Source: an uncultured Steroidobacter sp.
GTDB lineage: Bacteria; Pseudomonadota; Gammaproteobacteria; Steroidobacterales; Steroidobacteraceae
Assembly: GCA_946478975.1 (NCBI GenBank)
Contig: CAMLEO010000140.1
Location: forward strand, 1 to 17,127
Reading direction: 5' to 3'
DNA: 17,127 bases
Of the stretch, positions 1-8,514 are shown in pieces. Under the pieces are notes generated by a model. That model searched no databases and was not told the origin of the DNA. It saw nothing but the letters and a program-made list of their open reading frames with translations. Made by a program: the position numbers and the translations under genes. Each line of letters opens with the position of its first letter. Position 1 is the stretch's first letter.

Positions 1-1139
1 CGCCGCCAATCAATTGCATTAGCCGTGGCGAGCGCGGCACGTTGCAAGGAGACGTTGCAACGTTGCGTCGACAGGCGCAGGAGGAGATGCGGCGTTTCGA
101 AGAACGTGCACGCGCGTCCGGCGTAGCAAACGAAATCGTTCTTGCCGCTCGTTATGCGCTGTGCGCGACGTTGGATGAAGCGGTGTTGTCGACGCCGTGG
201 GGCTCGCAGAGCGAATGGACTCAGCAATCGCTGCTGATCCAGTTCCATCGCGAGGCCTGGGGCGGCGAAAAATTCTTTGAAATGATCGAGCGCATCTCTG
301 CGGATCCGACTCGTCACATCGATTTGATGGAACTGCAGTACCTGTGCTTGAGCATGGGCTTCGCCGGCAAATATCAGGTCGTCGATCGCGGCCACGCCCG
401 GCTGGCGGAGATTCAACACGATCTTTACAACCGCATTCGCCAGTTTCGCGGCAACCCGACAGCAGACCTATCGTTGCGCTGGCGAGGCGTGCAGGACCAG
501 CGCAACCCGATCGTTCGCTACGTGCCGTGGTGGGTGATTGGCGCGGCAGCGCTCGTGATCCTGACGCTCGCGTTTATTTTCTTTCTGGTGCGCCTGGGCA
601 ATCGTGCCGAGCCGGTGCACGCGGAGCTGGCGAAGATCGGCATCGGCGATTTCACCGCGCCTGCGGTGCCGGTTCCGGTCACGGGGCCGACGCTCAAAGA
701 ACTGCTGGCGCCGGATGAAGCACGCGGCGTGGTGACAGTGGAAGAGCAGGGCGGACGCACGCTCATCACTTTGACGGCGCCGAAAGTGTTTGCTTCCGGC
801 AGCGCCACCGTCGATCCGTCGCAATATGAAATCCTGCAGCACATCGCCAATGCCATCGACCAGGTGCCGGGGCGCGTGCTGGTCATCGGGCACACGGACG
901 ATCAGCCGCTCACGTCGCTGCGATATCGTGACAATCTCGAACTGTCGCGCGAACGCGCGCTCAGCGTCGTGAATGTGATGAAGCTGGCGCTGGATCAGCC
1001 CGGCCGTGTCGAACATACCGGCGTCGGTTCCACCGAGCCGCGCTACAAACCCGAATCCAAGCCCGAGAATCGTGCGCGCAATCGTCGTGTCGAGATCGTG
1101 CACGTAGCCCAATCCTCGTCAACCGTGGCGCCAAACTGA
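1..1139 (+). CDS. tssL: T6SS protein TssL (DotU/IcmH family) with C-terminal OmpA domain, 5' partial
   Basis: TssL is the inner-membrane T6SS component that joins TssM and TssJ in the trans-envelope complex. The frame is open to the left edge and the residues before the TTG at 42 still read like TssL, so the true start lies upstream and the gene is cut. The cytoplasmic DotU domain is clear (ARYALCATLDEAVL, TPWGSQSEWTQQSLL, FHREAWGGEKFFE, YLCLSMGFAGKY). One membrane helix follows at about 524-600 (WWVIGAAALVILTLAFIFF). The periplasmic C-terminus is an OmpA-like peptidoglycan-binding domain (VLVIGHTDDQPL, N-x-x-LS-x-x-RA at 933-959, then a basic NRARNRRVEI end), making this the 'evolved' TssL type that anchors to the cell wall. 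Its TGA overlaps the ATG of tssM (TGATG, 1137-1141), which implies translational coupling. Identification is by recognised family motifs. Confidence 0.95.
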   Translation, partial: PPINCISRGERGTLQGDVATLRRQAQEEMRRFEERARASGVANEIVLAARYALCATLDEAVLSTPWGSQSEWTQQSLLIQFHREAWGGEKFFEMIERISADPTRHIDLMELQYLCLSMGFAGKYQVVDRGHARLAEIQHDLYNRIRQFRGNPTADLSLRWRGVQDQRNPIVRYVPWWVIGAAALVILTLAFIFFLVRLGNRAEPVHAELAKIGIGDFTAPAVPVPVTGPTLKELLAPDEARGVVTVEEQGGRTLITLTAPKVFASGSATVDPSQYEILQHIANAIDQVPGRVLVIGHTDDQPLTSLRYRDNLELSRERALSVVNVMKLALDQPGRVEHTGVGSTEPRYKPESKPENRARNRRVEIVHVAQSSSTVAPN

Positions 1140-4100
1140 TGTTTGCGGTGTTCAAGAAGCGTTGGGTGCTCAGCGTGCTGGGCCTGCTGCTGATCGCAGC
1201 GTTCATCTGGTGGGCGGGCCCGTACTTTGCGTTCGCCGATTATCAGCCGCTCGCGACCGTCACTGCGCGGCTGGTGGCGATCGCCATTATCGTCGGCCTG
1301 TGGGCCGCTTCGTTCGCCTGGAAACAATTCAAGGCGCGTCGTGCGAGCGGCAAGCTCGCTGCCGCAGTGGTCGCTCAAGATTCAGGACGGCCGCAGGAAG
1401 GTGTAGATGCGCGTGCATTGCGAGAGCGCTTTGAAGAGGCAGTCGCGACGCTCAATCAAGGTCGCGGTCAGAGTTTGTATGAGCTGCCGTGGTACGTGAT
1501 CATCGGCGCGCCTGGTTCAGGCAAGACGACGGCGCTGCTCAACTCCGGTTTGAATTTTCCGCTGGCGCAGAAGTTCGGCAAAGAAGCGTTGCGAGGTGTG
1601 GGCGGCACGCGCAACTGCGACTGGTGGTTCACCGATCGCGCCGTGCTGCTCGATACGGCCGGTCGTTACACGACGCAGGACTCCGACCAGGGCGCTGACA
1701 GTGCGGGCTGGACTGCCTTCCTCCAGCTGGTAAAGAAATATCGCAATCGTCGGCCGTTGAACGGTGTGATCGTGGCGGTGAGCGCAAGCGATCTCATGAC
1801 ACACACTGCGGCCGAGCGTGAATCGCATGTCGCAGCCGTGCGCCGACGCCTCGATGAAATCCATCGCGAGCTGCGCGTCAAACTGCCGGTGTATCTGCTG
1901 GTGACGAAGACCGACCTGGTCGCGGGATTCAGCGAATACTTCGACGATCTGACGCATGAAGGCCGCGCGCAGGTGTGGGGCGCGACGTTCCCGCTCGATC
2001 AAACGACGTCGGGCAAAGCGGCCGAGCTGTATCCCGCCGAGTTCGATGCGCTGGTCGCGCAGTTGAATGCACGCCTGTTCGGGCGACTCGAAGAAGCGCG
2101 CGATCCAAAGCGACGCGCCGCGATCTTCGGCTTCCCGCAACAGCTGGCTGGCATGAAAGAGGCGCTCACGACTTTCGTCCGCGATGTTTTCACCAGCACA
2201 CGCTTTGATCAGCAAAGCTGGCTGCGCGGCGTGTACTTCACCAGCGGCACGCAGGAAGGCACGCCGATCGATCGGTTGCTCGGCGTACTCGGCCGCACCT
2301 ATGCGATGCCGGCGCCTGCGGCTTCCAGCGGCAAGGGCAAGTCGTATTTCATCGAGCGACTGCTGCGCGAAGTGATGTTCGAGGAGAGCGGCCTCGCCGG
2401 CGTGAATCGTCGGCTGGAGTTGCAGAAGGCCGCCGCACAGATCGGTTTGTACGCAGCGATGGTGTTGATCGCCGTGCTCGGCGTAATCGCATTCGCCGTG
2501 AGCTACAACCGTAACAAGACTTATGTGGAAGAAGTCGCCGCATCGGTCCGCGAGCTCGAACATGCGCCGCCCGTGAACGGGACTGCACCGCTCGAACAAG
2601 CCGTCCCGCGACTGAATGCTGTCCTCAACGTGGTGAACGTGGCCGATCGCTATCGTGCGGATCCGCCGTTGATGATGCGATGGGGCTTATATCAGGGCCG
2701 TGCACTGGGCAACGCCGCGCGTGATGCGTACGTGCGTGAGCTGGATGGAACGTTGCTGCCCAAAGTCGGCGAAGCCATGCAGCGCCGCCTGATCGCTTAC
2801 ACCGCCGAGCCGGACAAGCTGTACGAATATCTCAAAGCTTATTTGATGCTTGGTTTGCCCGAGCACCTGGATAAAGCGCAACTCGCCGTGATGACCGACG
2901 TGGAGTGGCAGACGGCATATGCCGATCAGCCCGACATCCGCGAAGCGCTGGCGAAGCACTGGCGCAATCTGCTGCAGTTCGAAGAAACATTGCGTGCCTT
3001 GCCGCTCAACGAGCAGCTGGTCGCTCAAGCGCGCAATGCCATTCAACAAGCGTCGGTGCCGCGGCTCATGTACAGCCGTTTGAAACTGAAGTACGCAGGC
3101 GATGAGCGTGTGGTGCGGCTGGATGTGGTTGCGGGTCTCGGGGCCGAACGTGTGTTGACGCGTAAGGGTGGCAAGTCGCTGAGCGAACCGGTCCCGGCGC
3201 TGTACACGCCCGATGTCTTCAAAGAGGTCAGCGGCCTCGGCACGGCAGAGCTGGCGAGCGAGTTTGCGCAGGACGCGTGGGTGTTTGGTGATAAGAGCAC
3301 CGCCCTGCAAAGTGCCAAGGTCGTGTATGACGTGCTCGACATCTACGAGCAGGATTACATCCGCGCGTGGGATGAAGTGCTGCAAGGGGTGCAGATCGCG
3401 CCGTTCACCAACCTGGCACAAGCCAGCGAAATTCTTGGCATCCTGGCCGCACCGAGCTCTCCGCTGCGTGGGTATCTCGCGGCCGTCGATCAGAATACGT
3501 TTCTGTTGAAGCCGCCCGATCCGAACGCGAAACCGGGCGTCGCGGAGAAAGCCGAGCAGGCCGTCAAATCGCGGCTCGATAAATTGCTCGGCAGTGCGCA
3601 GAAGGCGGCAGGCGCCGATAAGCCGGGCGCGCAGGTGACGAAACATTTCGATCCGATTCACAAGCTGGTCGCCGGTGGCCCGGGCCAGGCGCCGATCGAT
3701 CGCGTGCTGGCGCAGCTCGGGCAATTGCAAACGCAGATCGCCAGCGTCGGTGGCAATGTCGGCCAGACGAGCCCGCTCGAAGCGTTGAGTCGCGCCGGCG
3801 GCGGCGAGTCGCTCAAGGCTTTGCAAAGAGAAGCTGCATTGTTGCCGCAACCGATCGGTGCTGTGGTTTCGCAGATCGGCGGACGCAGCGAAGCGCTGGC
3901 AATCGGCCAGGCGCGCGGCGAGCTGGAAAATCGCTATCGCGTGCAGGTGTTGAACGAGTGCTCGTCGATTCTCACTGGACGCTATCCGTTCGATCCGCGC
4001 AGCGCCATCGATGTGCCGCTGGCGGACTTCGGCCGGCTGTTCGGTGCCCAAGGCATCTTCGATACGTTCTTCAAAGAGAACCTGGCGCCGCTGGTCGATA

Positions 4101-4594
4101 CATCGCGCATTCCGTGGCGCTGGCGTCAGGGCACCAGCGGTCCGCCGTCGATGCTCCGTCAGTTCGAGGCGGCTCAGCGTATTCGCGATCAATTCTTCCC
4201 GCCGGGGAATCCGCTGCCGCAGGTCCGCTTCAATGCGACCACGAGTTTTCTCGATGCGGCCTCATCGCGCTTCGTGCTCGAACTGGACGGCCAGACCATC
4301 GAATATCGACACGGGCCGGAGCGCAGTTCGCCCGCAGTGTGGCCGGGGCCCGCGCCGGGCGTCGCGGCGTTCTCGTTCGAAGGCCGCAGCGGCGATCGTC
4401 CGAATCAGGCGTTTCAAGGTCCGTGGGCCTGGTTCCGACTGCTCGACGCAGGACAGCTTCAGCCCGCGTCGGATGTGAGTTACACGTTGTCGTTGCAGGC
4501 CGGAGCGCACCAGTCGCGCGTGACCATCGAAGCCACCAGCATCCGCAATCCGTTCCTGAAGTCGGATCTGCGGCAGTTCCGCTGCAGTTTGTAG
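1139..4594 (+). CDS. tssM: T6SS membrane protein TssM (IcmF family)
   Basis: TssM is the large inner-membrane subunit of the T6SS envelope complex, with a cytoplasmic NTPase-like domain and a long periplasmic region that contacts TssJ. The 1151 residues match the family's usual length. Visible features are two N-terminal membrane helices (about 8-32 and 43-60), Walker A GAPGSGKT at 123-130, a Walker-B-like LLDTAGRY at 170-177, TKTD at 256-259, the conserved WLRGVYFTSGTQEGTPID block at about 361-378, and a third membrane helix at about 434-456 before the periplasmic part. The C-terminus carries the family block FDTFFKENLAPLVD followed by a beta-rich tail. The Walker A Lys and Thr are intact, so nucleotide binding is likely. 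The gene overlaps tssL by one base in the TGATG junction and is followed after 9 bp by the tagF-phosphatase fusion. Confidence 0.97.
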   Translation: MFAVFKKRWVLSVLGLLLIAAFIWWAGPYFAFADYQPLATVTARLVAIAIIVGLWAASFAWKQFKARRASGKLAAAVVAQDSGRPQEGVDARALRERFEEAVATLNQGRGQSLYELPWYVIIGAPGSGKTTALLNSGLNFPLAQKFGKEALRGVGGTRNCDWWFTDRAVLLDTAGRYTTQDSDQGADSAGWTAFLQLVKKYRNRRPLNGVIVAVSASDLMTHTAAERESHVAAVRRRLDEIHRELRVKLPVYLLVTKTDLVAGFSEYFDDLTHEGRAQVWGATFPLDQTTSGKAAELYPAEFDALVAQLNARLFGRLEEARDPKRRAAIFGFPQQLAGMKEALTTFVRDVFTSTRFDQQSWLRGVYFTSGTQEGTPIDRLLGVLGRTYAMPAPAASSGKGKSYFIERLLREVMFEESGLAGVNRRLELQKAAAQIGLYAAMVLIAVLGVIAFAVSYNRNKTYVEEVAASVRELEHAPPVNGTAPLEQAVPRLNAVLNVVNVADRYRADPPLMMRWGLYQGRALGNAARDAYVRELDGTLLPKVGEAMQRRLIAYTAEPDKLYEYLKAYLMLGLPEHLDKAQLAVMTDVEWQTAYADQPDIREALAKHWRNLLQFEETLRALPLNEQLVAQARNAIQQASVPRLMYSRLKLKYAGDERVVRLDVVAGLGAERVLTRKGGKSLSEPVPALYTPDVFKEVSGLGTAELASEFAQDAWVFGDKSTALQSAKVVYDVLDIYEQDYIRAWDEVLQGVQIAPFTNLAQASEILGILAAPSSPLRGYLAAVDQNTFLLKPPDPNAKPGVAEKAEQAVKSRLDKLLGSAQKAAGADKPGAQVTKHFDPIHKLVAGGPGQAPIDRVLAQLGQLQTQIASVGGNVGQTSPLEALSRAGGGESLKALQREAALLPQPIGAVVSQIGGRSEALAIGQARGELENRYRVQVLNECSSILTGRYPFDPRSAIDVPLADFGRLFGAQGIFDTFFKENLAPLVDTSRIPWRWRQGTSGPPSMLRQFEAAQRIRDQFFPPGNPLPQVRFNATTSFLDAASSRFVLELDGQTIEYRHGPERSSPAVWPGPAPGVAAFSFEGRSGDRPNQAFQGPWAWFRLLDAGQLQPASDVSYTLSLQAGAHQSRVTIEATSIRNPFLKSDLRQFRCSL

Positions 4595-4603
4595 AGCACG
4601 ACG

Positions 4604-6082
4604 ATGGAAGTCGGACTGTATGGGAAGCTGCCGAGTCACGGTGACTTTCTACGTCGTCGGGTGAGCGATGCTTTCGTCACCGTGTGGGACGAGTGGCTGC
4701 AACAAAGCATCGCAGCCAGCCGCTCGGCGCTCGGGCAGAACTGGCTCGACGTTTATCTGACCAGCCCGGTGTGGCGCTTCGCGTGCGACACCGGCGTATG
4801 CGGGCCGAAGGCATATGCAGGGCTGATGGTTCCGAGTGTGGACCGCGTCGGTCGATATTTTCCTCTCACGCTGGTTTGGGAAGTGCCGCAGGGCGTGCAT
4901 CCGCTCGCCGTCACTCAGCGTGCGGATCGCTGGCTGGATCAGCTCGAACGATTGTTACTCGATGCTCTGGCTGAAGAGCACGTGGATTTGGAAGGATTCG
5001 ATCAAGGCTTGATCGCGCTCGGTCGCGAGCTCGATCAGATCCAGTGGGCCTCGCCGGTGGAGTTGGATGCACTCGATGCCGTTGGTCCAACGAGTGGCGC
5101 GCGTGCGCAGTGGCAGCTCTCGCTCGGTACGCCGCCTGCGTTAAGTACAGTCCTCGAACAATTGTTATATGCACGGCTGAAAGAAACGCACGGGCCACTG
5201 ACAGTGATGTGGACCGACGGTTCAGCACGCGTCGAGCCTTCGGGTTTGTTGTTGAGCGGCCTGCCGGCACCGAGCACGTACGCAGCGCTGCTGAGCGGCG
5301 AGTGGCAAGAATCGGGTTGGCGCATCGTGAAATCGAAGACGCTCGCGGCTCCGCCAGCGGCATCACGCAACGATACGTGGACGAGCGAGCGACCCATTGC
5401 CTATCGCTCATCCGGCGCCACCGATGTCGGTCGCGTGCGCCGAACCAATCAAGATGCTTTTATCGAACGCACCGAGATCGGTGTGTGGGCTGTTGCCGAT
5501 GGCATGGGTGGCCATGAGCACGGCGAGATCGCGAGCCGGATGATCTGCGACGCGCTCGCGGCATTCGTTCCCGGTGAAACGTTGCGTGCCACTGCGGACG
5601 CGATCACTCAACAGCTCGGGCGTATCAACGAATATCTCTATCGCACGATGGAGAGCGGGGCGACGCCTGGGCAGACCGGCAGCACGGTGGTTGCGTTGGT
5701 TACTCGCGGCACGCGCTGCGCCGTGCTATGGGCAGGAGACAGTCGAATCTATCGATTGCGCGGCGGCGAGTTGATTCAACTCACGCGTGATCATGTTGCA
5801 GATTCGAGCGGTGGGGCGGACGAGCGTAATGCGATTTCGCGCGCGGTGGGTGGCGATGCCACGCTCGAAGTCGATGTCGCGTATCACTCGGTGCATCCGG
5901 GCGATCGTTTCCTGTTGTGTTCCGATGGTTTGAATCACGAGATCGGCGACGATGTGATCGCACAGAAGCTGCGTGAGCCGGACCTCGTGCCATGCGTGCA
6001 GGGCCTGATTGCAGCGGCGCTGCGGGCGGGTGGGACGGATAACGTCAGTGTCATCGTCGTGGACGCCTTCGAGCCGGCTTGA
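4604..6082 (+). CDS. TagF-PppA fusion: T6SS repressor domain joined to PP2C phosphatase
   Basis: This is one 492-residue protein with two T6SS regulatory domains. Residues 1-about 245 are TagF (VGLYGKLPSHGDFLRRR at the start, the SPVWRFA block, VGRYFPLTLVW). Residues about 266-490 form a PP2C-type Ser/Thr phosphatase with all metal-binding motifs: RRTNQDA at 279-285, ADGMGG at 298-303, TGST at 358-361, GDSR at 378-381, SDGL at 440-443 and GGTDN at 476-480. In known systems TagF represses T6SS through Fha, and PppA removes the threonine phosphates added by PpkA; fusions of the two have been described in Agrobacterium. The domains are joined by a short linker rich in Ala, Pro and Ser, with no frameshift between them. 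The ATG follows tssM by 9 bp with only a weak ribosome site, so coupling is likely. The partner kinase starts one base after the stop codon. Confidence 0.93.
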   Translation: MEVGLYGKLPSHGDFLRRRVSDAFVTVWDEWLQQSIAASRSALGQNWLDVYLTSPVWRFACDTGVCGPKAYAGLMVPSVDRVGRYFPLTLVWEVPQGVHPLAVTQRADRWLDQLERLLLDALAEEHVDLEGFDQGLIALGRELDQIQWASPVELDALDAVGPTSGARAQWQLSLGTPPALSTVLEQLLYARLKETHGPLTVMWTDGSARVEPSGLLLSGLPAPSTYAALLSGEWQESGWRIVKSKTLAAPPAASRNDTWTSERPIAYRSSGATDVGRVRRTNQDAFIERTEIGVWAVADGMGGHEHGEIASRMICDALAAFVPGETLRATADAITQQLGRINEYLYRTMESGATPGQTGSTVVALVTRGTRCAVLWAGDSRIYRLRGGELIQLTRDHVADSSGGADERNAISRAVGGDATLEVDVAYHSVHPGDRFLLCSDGLNHEIGDDVIAQKLREPDLVPCVQGLIAAALRAGGTDNVSVIVVDAFEPA

Positions 6083-6083
6083 T

Positions 6084-7598
6084 ATGAGCGAACCCAAAGA
6101 CAACCCGTCGGATGGCACGCAGCTGCGACCGCCGCCTCATACCTCCGATGGCACAACGTTGCGATCGCAGCCTGGTCCGTCCGATGGCACGAAATTGCGA
6201 CCGCCGGCCGAGGCCCCCGACGGCACGCAGCTGCGAGAAACGAGAGTTCTCGCACACGGCGGTGAAACAGCAATTTCGGTGGACGCCGAAACCGAGCTGC
6301 TGAGCACCTCCCACGAAGACATGACCGTCTTCGAGCTCGCGCAGCCGCCGGTCTCGCTGAGCACCGGCTCGGTGATCAAGGGCCGCTTCATGCTCGAACA
6401 GCAGATCGGCCGGGGCGGCATGGGCCTGGTGTTCTCCGCCATCGATCGCCGCAAGCAGGAAGCTCGCGATCCGAACCCTCGCATCGCCATCAAGGTTCTG
6501 TACGGCGATTTTCAGCGCCATCAAGACTCGTTGATGGCCCTGCAGCGCGAAGCTCGCAAGGCGCAGACGCTGGCACATCCGAACGTCGTGACCGTGTTCG
6601 ACTTCGATCGCGACGGCCCCACCGTATTCATGACGATGGAGCTGCTGCGTGGCCGCTCGCTCGACGCGGTGTTACGTGAGGTGCGAGGCGTTGGCGTCGG
6701 TCGCAAGACCGCGATGCCCATCATTCGTGGCATCGCCGAAGGTCTGGCCTATGCGCATCGCAAAGGCATCGTGCATTCGGATCTGAAGCCCGGCAACGTG
6801 TTCGTACTCGAAGACGGCACACCGAAGCTGCTCGATTTCGGCATCGCTCGCGCCGTGCCTTCGGCGACCGCAGAAAAAGATGTTTTCGACGCAGGCTCAC
6901 TGGGCGCATACACCGAACCGTATGCCACGCAGGAAATGGTCGACGGCGCCGATCCGCACCCGGCGGACGACGTTTATGCGCTCGCAATCATCGCTTGTGA
7001 GATGTTGGCCGGCGAGCATCCGTATCTGCGCAACAGCGCGCCGAAGGCGCGTTCGCTCGGCCTCAAACCGCGCATTCCAAAAGATCTCACACGGCGCGAG
7101 TGCCGTGTGCTCGAAGCTGCGCTGGCGTTCGATCGTGCCAAGCGTCCCAAGGACGCCGCGGAGTTTTTATCACAATTCTTCGGCGTCACTCGCCTGCAGA
7201 AGACGATGGTTGCAGCCGTCGCCGTGCTGGCAGTGCTCGCCGCATTCTTCGCGTACCGCGACTATCGGGAGTCCAGCCCGACGGTGGCGTTCGAGGATCT
7301 GGCGCCGGAGGTCCAGCAGCAGTTCACGGAAGCAATGTCGGTGGGCGACACCAGCTGGGGCTTTTACGAGCGCGATAGAAACGTCGTGGCGCTGTACGAC
7401 GCAGTGGACGCGTATGCCGACGCATATCGGCTGCACCCACGCAATCGCAAGGCGACTCGCGCACTCACGAAGGCGGCGGACGCGTTGCTGGAAGACGTTG
7501 CGCAAACCCCGGAGCAGCGCAAAGAGCTCGCGGCGGGATTGATGCAAAAGAGCGAACTGCTGGCGAAGTACGAGCCGGTCGTCGAAGCTGCCCGATAA
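6084..7598 (+). CDS. PpkA-like T6SS Ser/Thr protein kinase, membrane anchored
   Basis: The protein is a Hanks-type kinase of 504 residues, the likely activator of the T6SS threonine-phosphorylation pathway. I chose the ATG at 6084, one base after the preceding stop, over an in-frame upstream start that lies inside the fusion gene. Residues 9-56 hold four 12-residue DGT repeats and are predicted to be disordered. The kinase domain covers about 95-365: glycine loop GRGGMG (109-114), IAIK with Lys137, Glu156 in QREARK, catalytic HSDLKPGN (231-238) and DFG (251-253). The catalytic loop has Ser in place of the usual Arg (a non-RD kinase), and the end of the activation segment reads TQEM instead of a canonical APE/SPE. 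A single membrane helix (about 374-391) is followed by a roughly 110-residue, probably periplasmic, helical tail of TPR-like character. It ends 14 bp from a convergent gene. Confidence 0.92.
   Translation: MSEPKDNPSDGTQLRPPPHTSDGTTLRSQPGPSDGTKLRPPAEAPDGTQLRETRVLAHGGETAISVDAETELLSTSHEDMTVFELAQPPVSLSTGSVIKGRFMLEQQIGRGGMGLVFSAIDRRKQEARDPNPRIAIKVLYGDFQRHQDSLMALQREARKAQTLAHPNVVTVFDFDRDGPTVFMTMELLRGRSLDAVLREVRGVGVGRKTAMPIIRGIAEGLAYAHRKGIVHSDLKPGNVFVLEDGTPKLLDFGIARAVPSATAEKDVFDAGSLGAYTEPYATQEMVDGADPHPADDVYALAIIACEMLAGEHPYLRNSAPKARSLGLKPRIPKDLTRRECRVLEAALAFDRAKRPKDAAEFLSQFFGVTRLQKTMVAAVAVLAVLAAFFAYRDYRESSPTVAFEDLAPEVQQQFTEAMSVGDTSWGFYERDRNVVALYDAVDAYADAYRLHPRNRKATRALTKAADALLEDVAQTPEQRKELAAGLMQKSELLAKYEPVVEAAR
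6108..6251 (+). repeat. Four tandem 36-nt (12-aa) repeats in the kinase N-terminus
   Basis: Units begin at 6108, 6144, 6180 and 6216. Each encodes S/P-D-G-T-x-L-R followed by five variable residues, many of them Pro. The core GA(T/C)GGCAC is kept at the DNA level while the tails have diverged. The Thr of each unit (residues 12, 24, 36, 48) is a candidate phosphorylation site with Arg at +3. That this recruits the FHA protein of the system is inference only. Confidence 0.85.
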
Positions 7599-7612
7599 AT
7601 CGACGAAGCCAA

Positions 7613-8467
7613 CTAACGTTTCAGCTGCTGGTCGATCCTGCTCACGATGCGGGGCCATTCCTCCCGCCAGCAGCAGACGTGGCCATAGTCCGGATATCGC
7701 CACACCACACCCTGCGGATGGTGCTCGAAATACCGCTGCACCGTCTGCGGCGGCACCACCTCGTCGTCCTCGCCCAATAAATGAATCTCCGGCCACGGCA
7801 CGGTGTCGGTCACGGCCGCGGGATTCAACGAAGTCGTGAGCGGCAGGTAGCCGTGATATTCCGTCCACGCCGATACATCGAGATTGGCGGCGATTGTGAC
7901 AACGGCGACGACGCCTCTCACTTCGGGTGCAATCAGCTCGGCCAGCACGCCGCCGCCGCTGTAGCCCACCAGCAGCAAATGTTCGAAATGCGATTCGTCC
8001 TGATAGCGGCGAATCGCCGCAACCATACTTTCCACGACAGCGGACGAGTAGCGCGCATCGGTCCACCAAGTGGATGTGCACACGGACTCCATGGCCTGCC
8101 GGTCGTAACAAGGGCGCCCGACATATAACACCGGCCGCTGCATCTGGGCCGCGAGCTCCAGCGCCAGCGGCCGCGAGGTTGTCGGATTTTTTGCCGGCTC
8201 GCGGCCGCCGTTGATCCAGGGGCGGCCGTCGCCGTCGATGAATACCCACAGCGGCTGCGTGCCGTCATGAAACTGAGATGCGGCCGGTGTGTGATAAACC
8301 GTGTGTGTAAACACGGTGCCCTGCAATTCAGCCTGCATGAGCCCATGCTTTGCGGCAATCGCCGCCGGGGCCGTGACTCGCGTGGCGCAGCCGGCCGCGA
8401 AATTCAGCGCAAAAATCGCGACGAGCCACAGTCGAAGGAAAGATACGAGGGTGCAAAAGGGTCGCAT
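7613..8467 (-). CDS. Exported alpha/beta-hydrolase fold lipoprotein
   Basis: The protein has 284 residues with a basic-hydrophobic signal sequence and a lipobox-like end (F-A-A-G-C27), which suggests a lipoprotein facing the periplasm or outer membrane. The alpha/beta-hydrolase catalytic set is visible: nucleophile elbow G-Y-S170-G-G-G, an acid at GEDDEVVP (Asp234 or Asp235), and His263 in DYGHVCCW. An early strand with FIDGDGRPW probably provides the oxyanion-hole region. There are extra cysteines at 120 and 130 (RPC, ESVC) and a Cys pair just after the catalytic His, so disulfides are plausible in an exported enzyme. It could be an esterase, lipase or peptidase; the substrate cannot be told from sequence. 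It is convergent to the T6SS kinase (14 bp apart) and divergent from the barrel gene, so it is its own transcription unit. No ideal Shine-Dalgarno precedes the ATG. Confidence 0.85.
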   Translation of the reverse strand: MRPFCTLVSFLRLWLVAIFALNFAAGCATRVTAPAAIAAKHGLMQAELQGTVFTHTVYHTPAASQFHDGTQPLWVFIDGDGRPWINGGREPAKNPTTSRPLALELAAQMQRPVLYVGRPCYDRQAMESVCTSTWWTDARYSSAVVESMVAAIRRYQDESHFEHLLLVGYSGGGVLAELIAPEVRGVVAVVTIAANLDVSAWTEYHGYLPLTTSLNPAAVTDTVPWPEIHLLGEDDEVVPPQTVQRYFEHHPQGVVWRYPDYGHVCCWREEWPRIVSRIDQQLKR

Positions 8468-8473
8468 GGATAC

Positions 8474-8514
8474 CCGTCAGTCTGCTTGACGGCTTCCGCG
8501 ACGACAACTAGCTT
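8474..8514 (+). promoter_or_regulatory. Weak candidate promoter with overlapping inverted repeat in the divergent intergenic region
   Basis: The 105-bp gap between the divergent hydrolase and barrel genes must hold both promoters. A perfect 6-bp inverted repeat, CCGTCA (8474-8479) and TGACGG (8487-8492), overlaps a -35-like TTGACG (8486-8491). At 17 bp downstream is a poor -10, TAGCTT (8509-8514). The repeat could be an operator for either gene. The match is weak and could be chance. Confidence 0.25.

Noticed and set aside
42..44. TTG at 42 as the tssL start
   Set aside because: The reading frame is open upstream to the window edge and the residues there continue the TssL pattern, so this is an internal Leu codon of a truncated gene.
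468..1112. Long open frame on the minus strand under tssL
   Set aside because: It lies antisense to a clear tssL and has an Arg/His-rich composition typical of an antisense shadow in GC-rich DNA, with no motif.
2687..4192. 501-codon open frame on the minus strand under tssM
   Set aside because: It is fully antisense to tssM. The composition is Arg/His/Leu-rich with no recognisable domain or ribosome site; codon bias of tssM explains it.
6009..6083. Upstream in-frame extension of the kinase
   Set aside because: It lies within the end of the TagF-phosphatase gene; the ATG at 6084, one base after that gene's stop, fits a coupled operon better.
7599..7612. Intrinsic terminator between the convergent kinase and hydrolase genes
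   Set aside because: The 14-bp gap and its surroundings show no GC-rich stem followed by a T-run on either strand.
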